From Acidobacteriota bacterium (lineage in GTDB: Bacteria > Acidobacteriota > Vicinamibacteria > Vicinamibacterales > UBA8438), in assembly GCA_011523485.1 (NCBI GenBank), contig WTGR01000229.1:1-19935 (forward strand): 19,935 nt of DNA, given 5' to 3'. This document shows, one piece after another, positions 1-7,297 of the stretch; within the stretch, counting starts at the first letter, position 1, and every line of letters starts with the position of its first letter. The position numbers were made by a program, and so were the translations under genes. Below the pieces are notes generated by a model. It worked only from the letters and a program-made list of their open reading frames with translations, was not told the DNA's origin and did not search any database.

Positions 1-847
1 CCACCACCCGCTGGAAGCTGGCGCAGATGCCCGCTATCTCCTCCTCGGGCAGCCTGTCGTCGCAGGCGAGCGCGGCCCGCCGCCGTTGCACGTGACGCTT
101 GACCGCCGTCTTCAACCCGCTGAAGCTGAACTCGAGCTGCCGCCCGCTGCGGACCTCGGCCAGACCGGCCGGCCGGGCCAGCGCCGGACCGGCGTTGCGG
201 TCGTCGTGGGTCATCCTGGCGAAAGGAAAATCGACGGCGCGGTCGTCGGCGGTGCGCGCGATGCGATCGATGACCGGCCCTCCGGGATAGTCGAGGCCGA
301 GAAGCGAGGCGACCTTGTCGTAGGCCTCGCCGGCGGCGTCGTCGCGCGTGCGGCCGATCAGCCGATGCGACAGTCCCTCCGCGCCCGCCGCTGTCGTCAG
401 ATACAGGTTGGTGTGCCCTCCCGAGACGACCAGCACCACCGCCGGCAGCGGCATCCGGCCGCCCTCCACCACGAGCGATTCGATGTGCCCGGCCAGGTGC
501 TGCACCGGGACCAGCGGCAGATCGAGCGATGCGGCCAGCGCCTTGGCGAAGGCGACGCCCACCAGCAGCGAGCCGACGAGGCCGGGCCCCTGCGTCACCG
601 CGACGGCGTCGATGTCGGGCCAGTCCGCGCCGGCGTCCCCGAGCGCGCGTTCCACCACGCCGCAGATGTCGCGCACGTGCTGCCGGGACGCGAGCTCCGG
701 CACCACGCCGCCCCATTCGCGGTGGATTTCCGCCTGCGAGGCGACCACGTTGGACCGCACGGTCCAGGGCCGCGCCGGGTCGCCGGAATCCGCCACCACC
801 GCGGCGGCCGTCTCGTCGCACGATGTCTCGATGGCGAGAACATCCAT
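1..847 (-). CDS. tsaD: tRNA N6-adenosine threonylcarbamoyltransferase TsaD (C-terminus cut by window edge)
   Basis: TsaD transfers the threonylcarbamoyl group from threonylcarbamoyl-AMP to A37 of ANN-decoding tRNAs, working in the cytoplasm with TsaB and TsaE. The reading frame from ATG at 847 begins MDVLAIETSCDETAAAVV, the ASKHA-fold start typical of the family. It continues with GGVVPELASRQH (about residues 46-57), the metal-binding HLAGH (H117 and H121), VVSGGHTNL and FSFSGLKTAVKRH. About 282 residues are visible; the family is usually about 340, so roughly the last 60 lie off the left edge. The start is 14 nt after the mtnA stop, so the two are probably co-transcribed. Only a weak GAG precedes the ATG. 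Another ATG at 843 is in a different frame and gives no TsaD sequence. Identification is very secure from motifs. Confidence 0.96.
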   Translation of the reverse strand, partial: MDVLAIETSCDETAAAVVADSGDPARPWTVRSNVVASQAEIHREWGGVVPELASRQHVRDICGVVERALGDAGADWPDIDAVAVTQGPGLVGSLLVGVAFAKALAASLDLPLVPVQHLAGHIESLVVEGGRMPLPAVVLVVSGGHTNLYLTTAAGAEGLSHRLIGRTRDDAAGEAYDKVASLLGLDYPGGPVIDRIARTADDRAVDFPFARMTHDDRNAGPALARPAGLAEVRSGRQLEFSFSGLKTAVKRHVQRRRAALACDDRLPEEEIAGICASFQRVV

Positions 848-861
848 CGGGTCGACTCGAT

Positions 862-1908
862 TCAGGCCCCGACGCAGGCCGCGGCCAGACTCTCGCCGTA
901 GGGCGGACGACAGATGCCGCGCTCCGTGATGATGCCGGCCACGAAACGGTGCGGCGTGACGTCGAAGGCCGGATTCCAGACGCCCGCGCCCTCGGGAGCG
1001 ACGCGGGAGGATCCGACGTGGGTGACCTCCCGGCTGTTCCGCTCCTCTATGGGGATGCCGCCGCCGTCGGCGGTCGCCAGGTCTATCGTCGACGTCGGCG
1101 CGGCGACATAGAACGGCACCTCGTGCTCACGGGCGAGCACGGCCACGGTATAGGTGCCGATCTTGTTGGCGACGTCTCCGTTCGCGGCAATGCGGTCGGC
1201 GCCGACCACCACCGCGTCGATCGTGCCGCCGCTGAAGAGGGAGCCGGCCATCCCGTCGGTCACGATCGTCGTATCGATGCCATCCCGCAGCAGCTCCCAG
1301 GCGGTCAGCCGGCTGCCCTGCAGGAACGGCCGGGTCTCGTCGGCGTAGACGGCGATCCGCTTGCCCCCCTCCACCGCCGCCCGTATCACCCCGAGCGCGG
1401 TTCCGTAGCCGCCGGTCGCCAGCGCGCCGGCGTTGCAGTGCGTCAGCACGCGGCCATCGTCGGGCAGCAGCGCAGCGCCGTGCGCCCCGAGCGCCCTGCA
1501 GCAGGCGACGTCCTCGTCGTGGATGCGCCCGGCTTCGGCCACCAGGATCGCGCCGATCTCCGCCGGCGACCGCCCGGCCCGCGCCGCGGCGGAGAACACT
1601 CCCTTCATGCGGTCTATCGCCCAGAAGAGATTCACCGCCGTCGGGCGCGTCCCGGCCATCGTGTCGCACAACCGGTAGAACTCGGCGGCCAGCGCCGCGC
1701 TCCCCTTCGCCCGGCTCTTCGTCACGCCGAGCGCCAGCCCCATCGCCGCGGCGACGCCGATCGCGGGCGCCCCCCGGATCACCATCTTCTCGATGGCGCG
1801 AGCCACCTCGCGGGCCGTGCGGAGCTCCACGTAGACCTCCCGGCCGGGCAGCTTGCGCTGGTCGACCATGACGACGCGGTCGTCCTTCCACGCGACGGTC
1901 GGCAACAT
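862..1908 (-). CDS. mtnA: S-methyl-5-thioribose-1-phosphate isomerase MtnA
   Basis: MtnA isomerises 5-methylthioribose-1-phosphate to 5-methylthioribulose-1-phosphate in the methionine salvage pathway, in the cytoplasm. The 348-residue protein is of normal family length. It shows the phosphate-binding RGAPAIG (45-51), the catalytic cysteine in THCNAGAL (C158), the catalytic aspartate in VVGADRI (D238) and the [11 protein letters not shown] stretch. These match Cys160 and Asp240 of the Bacillus subtilis enzyme. A related eIF2B-like or ribose-1,5-bisphosphate isomerase role is less likely given length and motif set. ATG at 1908 is chosen because a TATGAT box ends 8 nt upstream and no Shine-Dalgarno is visible, suggesting a leaderless mRNA. 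tsaD follows after 14 nt. No other methionine salvage gene is seen here. Confidence 0.95.
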   Translation of the reverse strand: MLPTVAWKDDRVVMVDQRKLPGREVYVELRTAREVARAIEKMVIRGAPAIGVAAAMGLALGVTKSRAKGSAALAAEFYRLCDTMAGTRPTAVNLFWAIDRMKGVFSAAARAGRSPAEIGAILVAEAGRIHDEDVACCRALGAHGAALLPDDGRVLTHCNAGALATGGYGTALGVIRAAVEGGKRIAVYADETRPFLQGSRLTAWELLRDGIDTTIVTDGMAGSLFSGGTIDAVVVGADRIAANGDVANKIGTYTVAVLAREHEVPFYVAAPTSTIDLATADGGGIPIEERNSREVTHVGSSRVAPEGAGVWNPAFDVTPHRFVAGIITERGICRPPYGESLAAACVGA

Positions 1909-1916
1909 CGAGGGGA

Positions 1917-1922
1917 ATCATA
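1917..1922 (-). promoter_or_regulatory. Putative -10 box of mtnA, leaderless-type
   Basis: On the minus strand TATGAT is followed by eight bases and then the mtnA ATG at 1908. The intervening TCCCCTCG cannot act as a Shine-Dalgarno. A start site 6-9 nt after the -10 box would fall at or next to the start codon. No convincing -35 element is visible. Confidence 0.5.
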
Positions 1923-1979
1923 CAACCCGGTCGTCGGCGCCCGGCCGCCGCGGCGCGGCGCCGCCGGGGTATGGGCTGG

Positions 1980-2008
1980 GAGTCTGCGCCGTAGAACGGC
2001 GTAGACTC
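1980..2008. other. Inverted repeat between nupC and mtnA
   Basis: Two 13-nt arms (1980-1992 and 1996-2008) are complementary at 12 of 13 positions around a 3-nt AGA loop. The single imperfect pair is a G-U wobble if read as plus-strand RNA and an A-C mismatch as minus-strand RNA. No T-tract follows on either strand. It may be a transcript-end hairpin for nupC or a protein-binding site upstream of mtnA; the sequence does not decide. Confidence 0.4.
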
Positions 2009-2045
2009 CTGGTCAGGCCGGCTGGGCGGCAATCGGATGCCGCAG

Positions 2046-2064
2046 CGCGACCGCAGCGGTCGCG
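2046..2064 (-). terminator. GC-rich hairpin just downstream of nupC, possible terminator
   Basis: A perfect 8-bp stem (CGCGACCG paired with CGGTCGCG) closes a 3-nt loop, 19 nt after the nupC stop codon. There is no U-tract, so intrinsic termination is uncertain. It could instead protect the 3' end of the nupC mRNA. Confidence 0.35.
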
Positions 2065-2083
2065 TTCGGCGACGATTGTCGGG

Positions 2084-3415
2084 CTACAGCAGGACGGCCG
2101 CCACCGAAGCGTTGATCAGCGTCGCCATGAAGCCGGCGAGGAGCGCGCGGGCGCTCAGGCGCGCCAGATCGCCGCGGCGCTCGGGCGCCATGCTGCCGAT
2201 CCCGCCCAGCACGATGCCGATCGAGCCGAAGTTGGCGAAGCCGGTGAGCGCGAAGGCGGAAAGCGACCGCGCGCGGTCGCTGACCGAGTCCGCGTACTCG
2301 CCGCTCAGCTTGAGGTAGGCGACGAACTCGTTCGTGACGAGCTTCGTGCCGAGCAGATCCGCAACCGCCGGCACGTCGCCGGCCGGCGTCCCGATGAGCG
2401 CGGCGACCGGCGCAAAGACCACCGCGAAGATGCCGGCCATCGACAGGCCCGGCCGCAGGAAGCCCAGCAGGTAGTCGAACATGGCGATGAACGCCAGGAA
2501 CGCGATCAGCATCGCCGTCACGTTGAAGGCCAGTTGCATGCCGCTCGACGCGCCGCCGGCCGCTGCATCGACCACGTTGACGTGCTCCCGCGCCGGATTG
2601 ACGACCACCCGGCCGGCGGTCACCGGCTCACCGGTCTCCGGCAGCAGTATCTTGGCCAGATACAGGCCGCAGGGCGCCGCCATGACGCTCGTCGTCAGCA
2701 TCGCCACCGGATCGGCGCCCAGGCTGACGTAGATGGCGAACATGCTGCCGGCGATGGTCGCCAGACCGCCCGTCATCAACGCGAGCAGCTCCGACTGCGT
2801 CATCCGCGCGATGTAGGGGCGCACGATGATCGGCGCCTCCGTCTGCCCCATGAAGACGTTGGCCGCCGCCGACAGCGTCTCCGCCCCGCTGGTGCCCATC
2901 AGCGGCATCATGACGCGCGCCAGCAGCCGCACGGCCGCCTGCAGGACGCCCAGGTGGTACAGCACGGTGAAGACCGACGACGCGAAGATGATGATCGGAA
3001 ACGCGGAGAAGGCGAGCACGAGGCCGTTGGGAAACCGCTCCCCCATGGCCACCGGATCGGCGAGAACCCCGAAGACGAACTGCGCCCCGACGCTGGTGAA
3101 CTCCAGGAAGCGCGTGACGACGGCGGCCAGCGCGGAGAACAGCGCGTAGCCCGGCCGGACGCCGCCGACCGCGAGCTTCAGTATCGCCACGGCCAGGAAC
3201 ACCTGCAGACCGATTCCCCAGGCGACGGTGCGCCAGCGGATGGCGGCCACGTTCGCCGAGCAGGCGATGGCAGTGAGGATGAACGCCGCCATGCCCATCA
3301 GCGCCCGCAGGCGTCCCGGCAGCAGCTCCTGAAACGCGAACGCCGCCAACGCCAGCAGGACGGCGGTCGCGGCCGCCGCGGCGCGAATCCGCCGGGCATC
3401 GTGCATGCTCTCCAC
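2084..3415 (-). CDS. nupC: Concentrative nucleoside transporter, NupC/CNT family
   Basis: This is an inner-membrane cation-coupled nucleoside uptake carrier. The 443-residue, strongly hydrophobic protein carries the CNT signatures GQTEAP (190-195), TNEFVAY (361-367) and FALTGFANFGSIGI (388-401). The family's usual length is about 400-430, and many membrane segments are evident. Substrate preference cannot be read from the sequence. The chosen start is GTG at 3415, 4 nt after a GGAGG core in a strong purine-rich Shine-Dalgarno (3419-3426). ATG at 3406, three codons later, is an alternative but lies 13 nt from that core. A TAGGCT box on the minus strand (3444-3449) could be its -10. mtnA lies 175 nt downstream with hairpins between, so the two are probably separate units. 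Confidence 0.93.
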   Translation of the reverse strand: MESMHDARRIRAAAAATAVLLALAAFAFQELLPGRLRALMGMAAFILTAIACSANVAAIRWRTVAWGIGLQVFLAVAILKLAVGGVRPGYALFSALAAVVTRFLEFTSVGAQFVFGVLADPVAMGERFPNGLVLAFSAFPIIIFASSVFTVLYHLGVLQAAVRLLARVMMPLMGTSGAETLSAAANVFMGQTEAPIIVRPYIARMTQSELLALMTGGLATIAGSMFAIYVSLGADPVAMLTTSVMAAPCGLYLAKILLPETGEPVTAGRVVVNPAREHVNVVDAAAGGASSGMQLAFNVTAMLIAFLAFIAMFDYLLGFLRPGLSMAGIFAVVFAPVAALIGTPAGDVPAVADLLGTKLVTNEFVAYLKLSGEYADSVSDRARSLSAFALTGFANFGSIGIVLGGIGSMAPERRGDLARLSARALLAGFMATLINASVAAVLL

Positions 3416-3462
3416 GCGTCCTCCTCTTCCGCCCGCGCGACAAGCCTACCCGAGACGGCTGC

Positions 3463-3468
3463 TATACT
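3463..3468 (+). promoter_or_regulatory. Putative extended -10 box for the 3507 gene
   Basis: TATACT preceded by TGC gives an extended -10 (TGN-TATACT). It lies 38 nt before the GTG at 3507, giving a predicted leader of about 30 nt. No clear -35 is present. The same TGC-TANNNT form occurs before the genes at 4040 and 4935. Confidence 0.45.
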
Positions 3469-3506
3469 CGCGATCCTCCAGCGCCGCGCCCCGCGGCGGG
3501 AATCCC

Positions 3507-3959
3507 GTGACCGATGCCGTACTCTCGTTCGCCGTCGTCTTTCTCGCCTTCGGGACGACCGCCGCGTGGCTGTCGCTCGGCGCCCGGCGAGCGGATCCGA
3601 CCAGTGGACAACGGCTCGTAGCCGAGTTGCGGCTCGCCCAGTTCGCGGCGCTGCTGCTGGCGCTGGCGGCGGCCGTCCCCATCGGCCTCGCCCTCGGGCA
3701 CGACGATGTCCCCGGCGCCGGCCTCGTCGTGGCCATCGCCGCCGGCTGCTTCGCGGTGGCGGCCCTGGTCACCACGTGGGAACCGGTTCGCGCGCTGACG
3801 GCGCTGGCCGCCGCCTGGGGCGCGCACGCGGCAGCCGGTCTTGCACACGGCGCCGGGCTGCTCCCGCCGGAGATGGTCCCGCACTGGTACCCGGCAGCCT
3901 CCGCGACGTACGGCGCGCTCGTCGCCGCGCTCTGCTACCTGCCGGTTCTCCGGCGCTGA
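3507..3959 (+). CDS. Small multi-pass membrane protein of unknown function
   Basis: I do not recognise this family. The 150-residue protein is highly hydrophobic, with four or five likely membrane segments (about residues 4-22, 44-64, 72-92, 95-113 and 131-147). A short basic/polar stretch lies near 25-42, and a loop LLPPEMVPHWYP sits before the last segment. No catalytic motif is evident. GTG at 3507 is chosen because the protein becomes hydrophobic immediately after it and the TATACT box lies at a sensible distance. An upstream in-frame ATG at 3405 would add 34 arginine/proline-rich residues, overlap the nupC start and precede the putative promoter. The next gene has its own -10 box, so this is probably monocistronic. 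Confidence 0.65.
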   Translation: MTDAVLSFAVVFLAFGTTAAWLSLGARRADPTSGQRLVAELRLAQFAALLLALAAAVPIGLALGHDDVPGAGLVVAIAAGCFAVAALVTTWEPVRALTALAAAWGAHAAAGLAHGAGLLPPEMVPHWYPAASATYGALVAALCYLPVLRR

Positions 3960-4027
3960 AACGGAACGCGGACTCGGGATGGACGCGGGCGGCCCGGCAC
4001 GGCGCTCGTCCCTCCATCGCCGGCTGC

Positions 4028-4033
4028 TAAGCT
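4028..4033 (+). promoter_or_regulatory. Putative -10 box, leaderless DinB-family gene
   Basis: TGC-TAAGCT is followed by exactly six bases and then ATG at 4040, placing the expected transcription start on the A of the start codon. No Shine-Dalgarno is present. It lies just after the 3507 gene, in the 80-nt gap. Confidence 0.5.
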
Positions 4034-4039
4034 GTGCGC

Positions 4040-4543
4040 ATGATCCGCACCATCGAATCCACGTTCATCGAGTCTGCCCGCACGCGGCTCTGCATCCACC
4101 TGACGGGACAGATTCGCACCTGCCTGGACGCGCTGAAGGTAGAGCAGATCTGGTGGCGCCCCAACGAATCGTCGAACGCCATCGGCAACCTCGTCCTGCA
4201 CTGCGTCGGATCGACGCGCTTCTACATCGGACACGTCGTCGGGGGACGCGAGTTCGTGCGGGATCGGGCCGCCGAGTTCGCGGAACGGCGCGAGCTGCCG
4301 GCCGCCGAGCTGCGGGCCAGACTCGACATGGCCATCGAGGAGGCCGACGAGGTGCTGGCGCAGGTCGATCCGGCCGACCTGATCGCCACGACGGAGCGGA
4401 CGCCGAAACCCATGACGCTGCTCGAAGCCATCAGCCTGCAGTTGACGCACTACGCTCTCCACGCCGGGCAGATTGCGTATGCCACGAAGCTGATCGACGC
4501 CCACGCCATCCACGAGATCTGGCGGACCACACCGGGACACTGA
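4040..4543 (+). CDS. DinB-family (DinB/YfiT-like four-helix bundle) protein
   Basis: The 167-residue protein has the size and layout of DinB-superfamily four-helix bundle, metal-binding proteins (possibly the DUF1572 branch). The metal-binding triad appears as H54 in GNLVLHCVGS and the H-x3-H pair H137/H141 in LTHYALHAGQIAY, which are classic positions. Family members are DNA-damage-inducible proteins of unknown chemistry or thiol (bacillithiol/mycothiol) transferases; which applies here cannot be told. ATG at 4040 is preferred over GTG at 4034 because a TAAGCT box ends six nucleotides upstream, predicting a leaderless mRNA. An MGMT-family gene follows after 54 nt on the same strand, possibly in the same transcript. 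A DNA-damage link between the two is only a guess. Confidence 0.85.
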   Translation: MIRTIESTFIESARTRLCIHLTGQIRTCLDALKVEQIWWRPNESSNAIGNLVLHCVGSTRFYIGHVVGGREFVRDRAAEFAERRELPAAELRARLDMAIEEADEVLAQVDPADLIATTERTPKPMTLLEAISLQLTHYALHAGQIAYATKLIDAHAIHEIWRTTPGH

Positions 4544-4597
4544 GCGCTGCAGGAACCTCCTTCTCGGAACGACCGGACCGGCGGATCGGTGGACGGC

Positions 4598-4927
4598 ATG
4601 AACAACGGCACCAGGGCACCGGCGACGCCGTTCGCGCGGCGTGTGCTGACCATAGTGCGCCGCATCCCGCCCGGGCGCGTCGCGACGTACGGGGACGTCG
4701 CCGCCCTGGCGGGGCGGCCGCTCGCCTCCCGTGCGGTGGGAAACGTCATGCGGAGTTGCACGAGACCCGGCGTGCCGTGCCACCGTGTCGTCGGGGCCGG
4801 CGGGCGTCTGGGCGGCTACGGCGATCGCGCCGTCAAGCGCGGTCTGCTCGTTGCGGAAGGGATCCGCGTGACCGGGGACCGGCTGCACCGTTTCGCCGCG
4901 GTGCGCTGGCAGGGCCCGATGCTATGA
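4598..4927 (+). CDS. MGMT-family protein (short alkyltransferase-like, with PCHRV cysteine)
   Basis: This 109-residue protein matches only the C-terminal DNA-binding and active-site domain of O6-alkylguanine-DNA alkyltransferases. The winged-helix part VATYGDVAALAGRP is followed by RAVGNVMRS (arginine-finger region), the methyl-acceptor motif PCHRVV (C61) and GGYGDRAVKRGLLVAEG. Ogt and Ada enzymes have an extra N-terminal domain and about 160-180 residues. Alkyltransferase-like (ATL) proteins have similar short length, but tryptophan often replaces the cysteine; here the cysteine is kept. It may repair O6-alkylguanine or act as a damage sensor. ATG at 4598 is chosen with GGTGGA 4 nt upstream; GTG at 4589 is an alternative giving 112 residues. 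Its stop codon lies inside the -10 box of the next gene. Confidence 0.88.
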   Translation: MNNGTRAPATPFARRVLTIVRRIPPGRVATYGDVAALAGRPLASRAVGNVMRSCTRPGVPCHRVVGAGGRLGGYGDRAVKRGLLVAEGIRVTGDRLHRFAAVRWQGPML

Positions 4928-4928
4928 T
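4923..4928 (+). promoter_or_regulatory. Putative -10 box overlapping the MGMT stop, leaderless 4935 gene
   Basis: TGC-TATGAT ends six bases before ATG at 4935, the ideal leaderless spacing. The box contains the TGA stop codon of the preceding MGMT-family gene (4925-4927). No Shine-Dalgarno precedes the ATG and no obvious -35 is seen. Confidence 0.5.
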
Positions 4929-4934
4929 TCAGTC

Positions 4935-5405
4935 ATGAATCAGCCGTCCATGAAGGGGTCGTGCATCCTGCGCGGGTTGGCCGTGCTCCTCTTCGTCGCC
5001 GGCAGCTCGCTGCCGGCCGTCTCCGGGCAGCTTCCGGAGAGCGTCGGCGTCCCGCCCGGGGAGTTGGCGCTCGGCACGATCGAGTTGCCCCGACCGGTGC
5101 TGGCGAACGGTCAGGCCTTGCCGCCCGGCGCCTACAGCGTGCATCTGACGAGCCTGACGGCGAGCCCGGAAGCCACCGGGGCGCTCGCGGAGCTCGAACG
5201 CTGGGTGGAGTTCCGGCAGGACGGAGCGGTCATGGGACGCGAGCTGGCCTCCATCGTCCCCGCGGCGGAAATCGGCGATGTCGCCGGCGCCGCCCCGCCG
5301 GCGAACGGCAGTTCGCGCGTCGAAGTTCTGCGTGGGAACGACTACGTGCGCGTCTGGATCAACCGGGACGGCACGCACTATCTGATTCACCTCGCGGCGG
5401 GTTGA
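4935..5405 (+). CDS. Secreted protein of unknown function
   Basis: I do not recognise the family with certainty. The 156-residue protein begins with a classical signal peptide: a basic start, a hydrophobic core around GLAVLLFVAGSSLPAV, and probable cleavage near residue 31. The mature part is about 125 residues with ALGTIELPRPVLANGQ (46-60), LPPGAYSVHL (62-71) and a C-terminus LRGNDYVRVWINRDGTHYLIH that looks beta-rich. The 'LPPGxYxVHL' style resembles small periplasmic or outer-surface beta-sandwich proteins, but no function follows. ATG at 4935 fits a leaderless mRNA. The gene is convergent with rng: stop codons are separated by only 4 nt, with no room for a terminator between them. Confidence 0.75.
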   Translation: MNQPSMKGSCILRGLAVLLFVAGSSLPAVSGQLPESVGVPPGELALGTIELPRPVLANGQALPPGAYSVHLTSLTASPEATGALAELERWVEFRQDGAVMGRELASIVPAAEIGDVAGAAPPANGSSRVEVLRGNDYVRVWINRDGTHYLIHLAAG

Positions 5406-5409
5406 TCGT

Positions 5410-7145
5410 TCAGGTCGCCATCACGTCGAACTGCTCGTGGTGCAGCCGGACGTCCGGCTGCACGGTGACCCCGCGTCCGAGCACGCGCTCGAGGTCCCGG
5501 AGCACCCCGCGCTGCTCCTGCTCGAGGACCCGCGCGATGTCGGGATTGACCCGCAACTGCACGGCGTGCCCGTTGAGCTCGGGACCAATCTTGCGCACCT
5601 CCGACAGCAGGTCGTAACAGATCGTCGACGACGACTTGATGACCGCGCTGCCGGAACAGTACGGGCACGGATCGGTCAACTGCCGCTCCAGGCTCTGGCG
5701 GACGCGCTTTCGCGTCACGATGATCAGGCCGAAGTCGGACACCTGGATGGTCTTCGACGGCGCCCGGTCGCGCCGGAGCTCCCGCTCGAACGCCTGCGCG
5801 ACCTTCTGGCGGTTCTTCCGATCGTCCATGTCGATGAAGTCGGCCACGATGATGCCGCCGAGATCCCGCAGCCGGACCTGCCGCACGATCTCCTTGGCCG
5901 CCTCGAGGTTCGTCTTCACGATGGTGTCCTCGAGACCGCCGCTCCGCTTGCCGACGTAGCGCCCGGTGTTCACGTCGATCGCGACGAGGGCCTCCGTCTG
6001 GTTGATCACGATGTAGCCGCCCGACTTGAGCCACACCTTGCTCCGGATCGCCTTGTCGATCTCGGCCTGCACACCGTATTCCTCGAAGATCGGAAACTCC
6101 TTCGCATAGTGCCGCACCCGCTCCACCATGCCCGGCATGATGCGCTCGACCAACCGCACGACACGTGCGTGCTCGTCGCGATCGTCGATCCGGATCGCCG
6201 AAAAATCGTCGTTCAGGAAGTCGCGGATGAGCTTCGCGACGAGGCTCTCCTCCTGGTGAATGACCGCGGGCGCCCGCAACGACTCCATGTTGCCGCGCAT
6301 CTCGGACCAGAGCTCGTGGAAGTACCGCAGGTCGCCTTCGATATCTTCCTTGGGGCGCCTGGCCGCGGCCGTGCGAATGATGATCCCGCCGGTGAAGCCG
6401 TGCTCGTCGCGAAACTGCCGCACGATGCCGCGCAGGCGGCTGCGCTCCTCGCGCGAGTCGATCTTGCGCGACACGCCGATGTTGTCGGCGGTCGGCATGA
6501 ACACCAGGAAGCGCCCGGGGATGCTGGCGTGGGAGGTGACCCGCGCGCCCTTGGTGCCGAGCGGCTCCTTGACCACCTGCACCAGGATCTCCTGCCCGGC
6601 CTTCAGCAGATCCTCGATCTGCTGCGTCGGCCTCTGCGCGGAGCGGGGCGACCGGCTCCGGCCGTTGCCGCGCGGGCGTGCGGCGTCGCCGTTGGCCTCG
6701 CCGCCGTCCGCGGGCGAGTCGTCGCCGTCACCACCTGCACCAGGATCTCCTGCCCGGCCTTCAGCAGATCCTCGATCTGCTGCGTCGGCCTCTGCGCGGA
6801 GCGGGGCGACCGGCTCCGGCCGTTGCCGCGCGGGCGTGCGGCGTCGCCGTTGGCCTCGCCGCCGTCCGCGGGCGAGTCGTCGCCGTCACCCGACTCCAGA
6901 CGCTCGAACTCCTCGATGGTGTCGACGACGTCGGAGACGTACAGGAAGGCGTCGCGCTCGAGACCGATGTCGACGAAGGCCGACTGCATCCCGGGCAGGA
7001 CCTTGTTCACACGCCCCTTGTAGATATTGCCGGCGACGCCGCGCTGGTGCTCGCGTTCGATGTGGATCTCGGCCACCTGGTCGTCCTCGAGAATGGCCGC
7101 CATCGTCTCGTGGCGGTTCGAGGAGACGATCAATTCCTTGTTCAT
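5410..7145 (-). pseudogene. rng: Ribonuclease E/G (Rng), frameshifted by a 158-bp tandem duplication
   Basis: RNase E/G cleaves single-stranded RNA in rRNA maturation and mRNA decay. The N-terminal part (ATG at 7145, MNKELIVSSN) has the S1 domain with GRVNKVLPGMQSAFVDIGLERDAFLYV (about residues 45-70) and a low-complexity acidic/Arg-Ser insert (about 84-120). The frame then enters a second copy of the 158-bp unit out of phase and stops at 6603, giving 180 residues. The rest is in another frame down to the stop at 5410: KEPLGTKGARVTSH, the catalytic aspartates in VAIDVNTGR and DFIDMDD, and the zinc-link CPYCSG. Removing one repeat copy gives an intact protein of about 525 residues, normal for the family. 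It is the last gene of the shape operon, with GGGAG about 10 nt before ATG. As written it is broken: a true mutation, a reversible switch or an assembly error. Confidence 0.9.
6572..6890. repeat. Exact 158-bp tandem duplication inside rng
   Basis: Bases 6572-6729 are repeated base for base at 6730-6887, followed by three more matching bases, so ACC occurs at 6572, 6730 and 6888. The unit length is not a multiple of three (52 codons plus 2), hence the frameshift. It covers the end of the S1 insert and the start of the next segment (TQQIEDLLKAGQEILVQVV). I saw no base difference between copies. Confidence 0.97.
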
Positions 7146-7246
7146 GCGTAACGATCTCCCGCCGGTCCGGGCTCGCAGCGCGCCGGCCGCGTGCACATGG
7201 CGCTCCCGCTCGATCGCACGGCGGCGCACCCGCCGGTCGGGCTGCC

Positions 7247-7290
7247 GTCCGGACGCCTTCGCAACGCCTCGCGCCGCTGCCCTTCCGGAC
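7247..7290 (-). other. Stem-loop in the 152-nt rodA-rng gap
   Basis: Seven-nucleotide arms (GTCCGGA, 7247-7253, and TCCGGAC, 7284-7290) flank a 30-nt loop, starting 7 nt after the rodA stop on the minus strand. No T-tract follows. It could be an mRNA 3' structure for rodA or part of the rng leader. The gap holds no gene I can support; an upstream in-frame ATG at 7229 would add an arginine-rich stretch unlike RNase E/G. Confidence 0.3.
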
Positions 7291-7297
7291 CATGATC

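Noticed and set aside
595..843. 82-residue minus-strand ORF from ATG 843
   Set aside because: It is an out-of-frame shadow of tsaD, whose true frame starts at 847.
1853..4030. 725-residue plus-strand ORF across nupC
   Set aside because: It is low-complexity Arg/His/Gln/Asp sequence antisense to a recognisable transporter.
6582..6605. Programmed ribosomal frameshifting as an explanation for split rng
   Set aside because: The frame change is fully explained by the 158-bp duplication; I saw no slippery site, and a simple shift would still translate the repeated segment twice.
6572..6890. CRISPR array or diversity-generating repeat
   Set aside because: There are only two contiguous copies with no spacers, no cas genes, no reverse transcriptase and no variation between copies.
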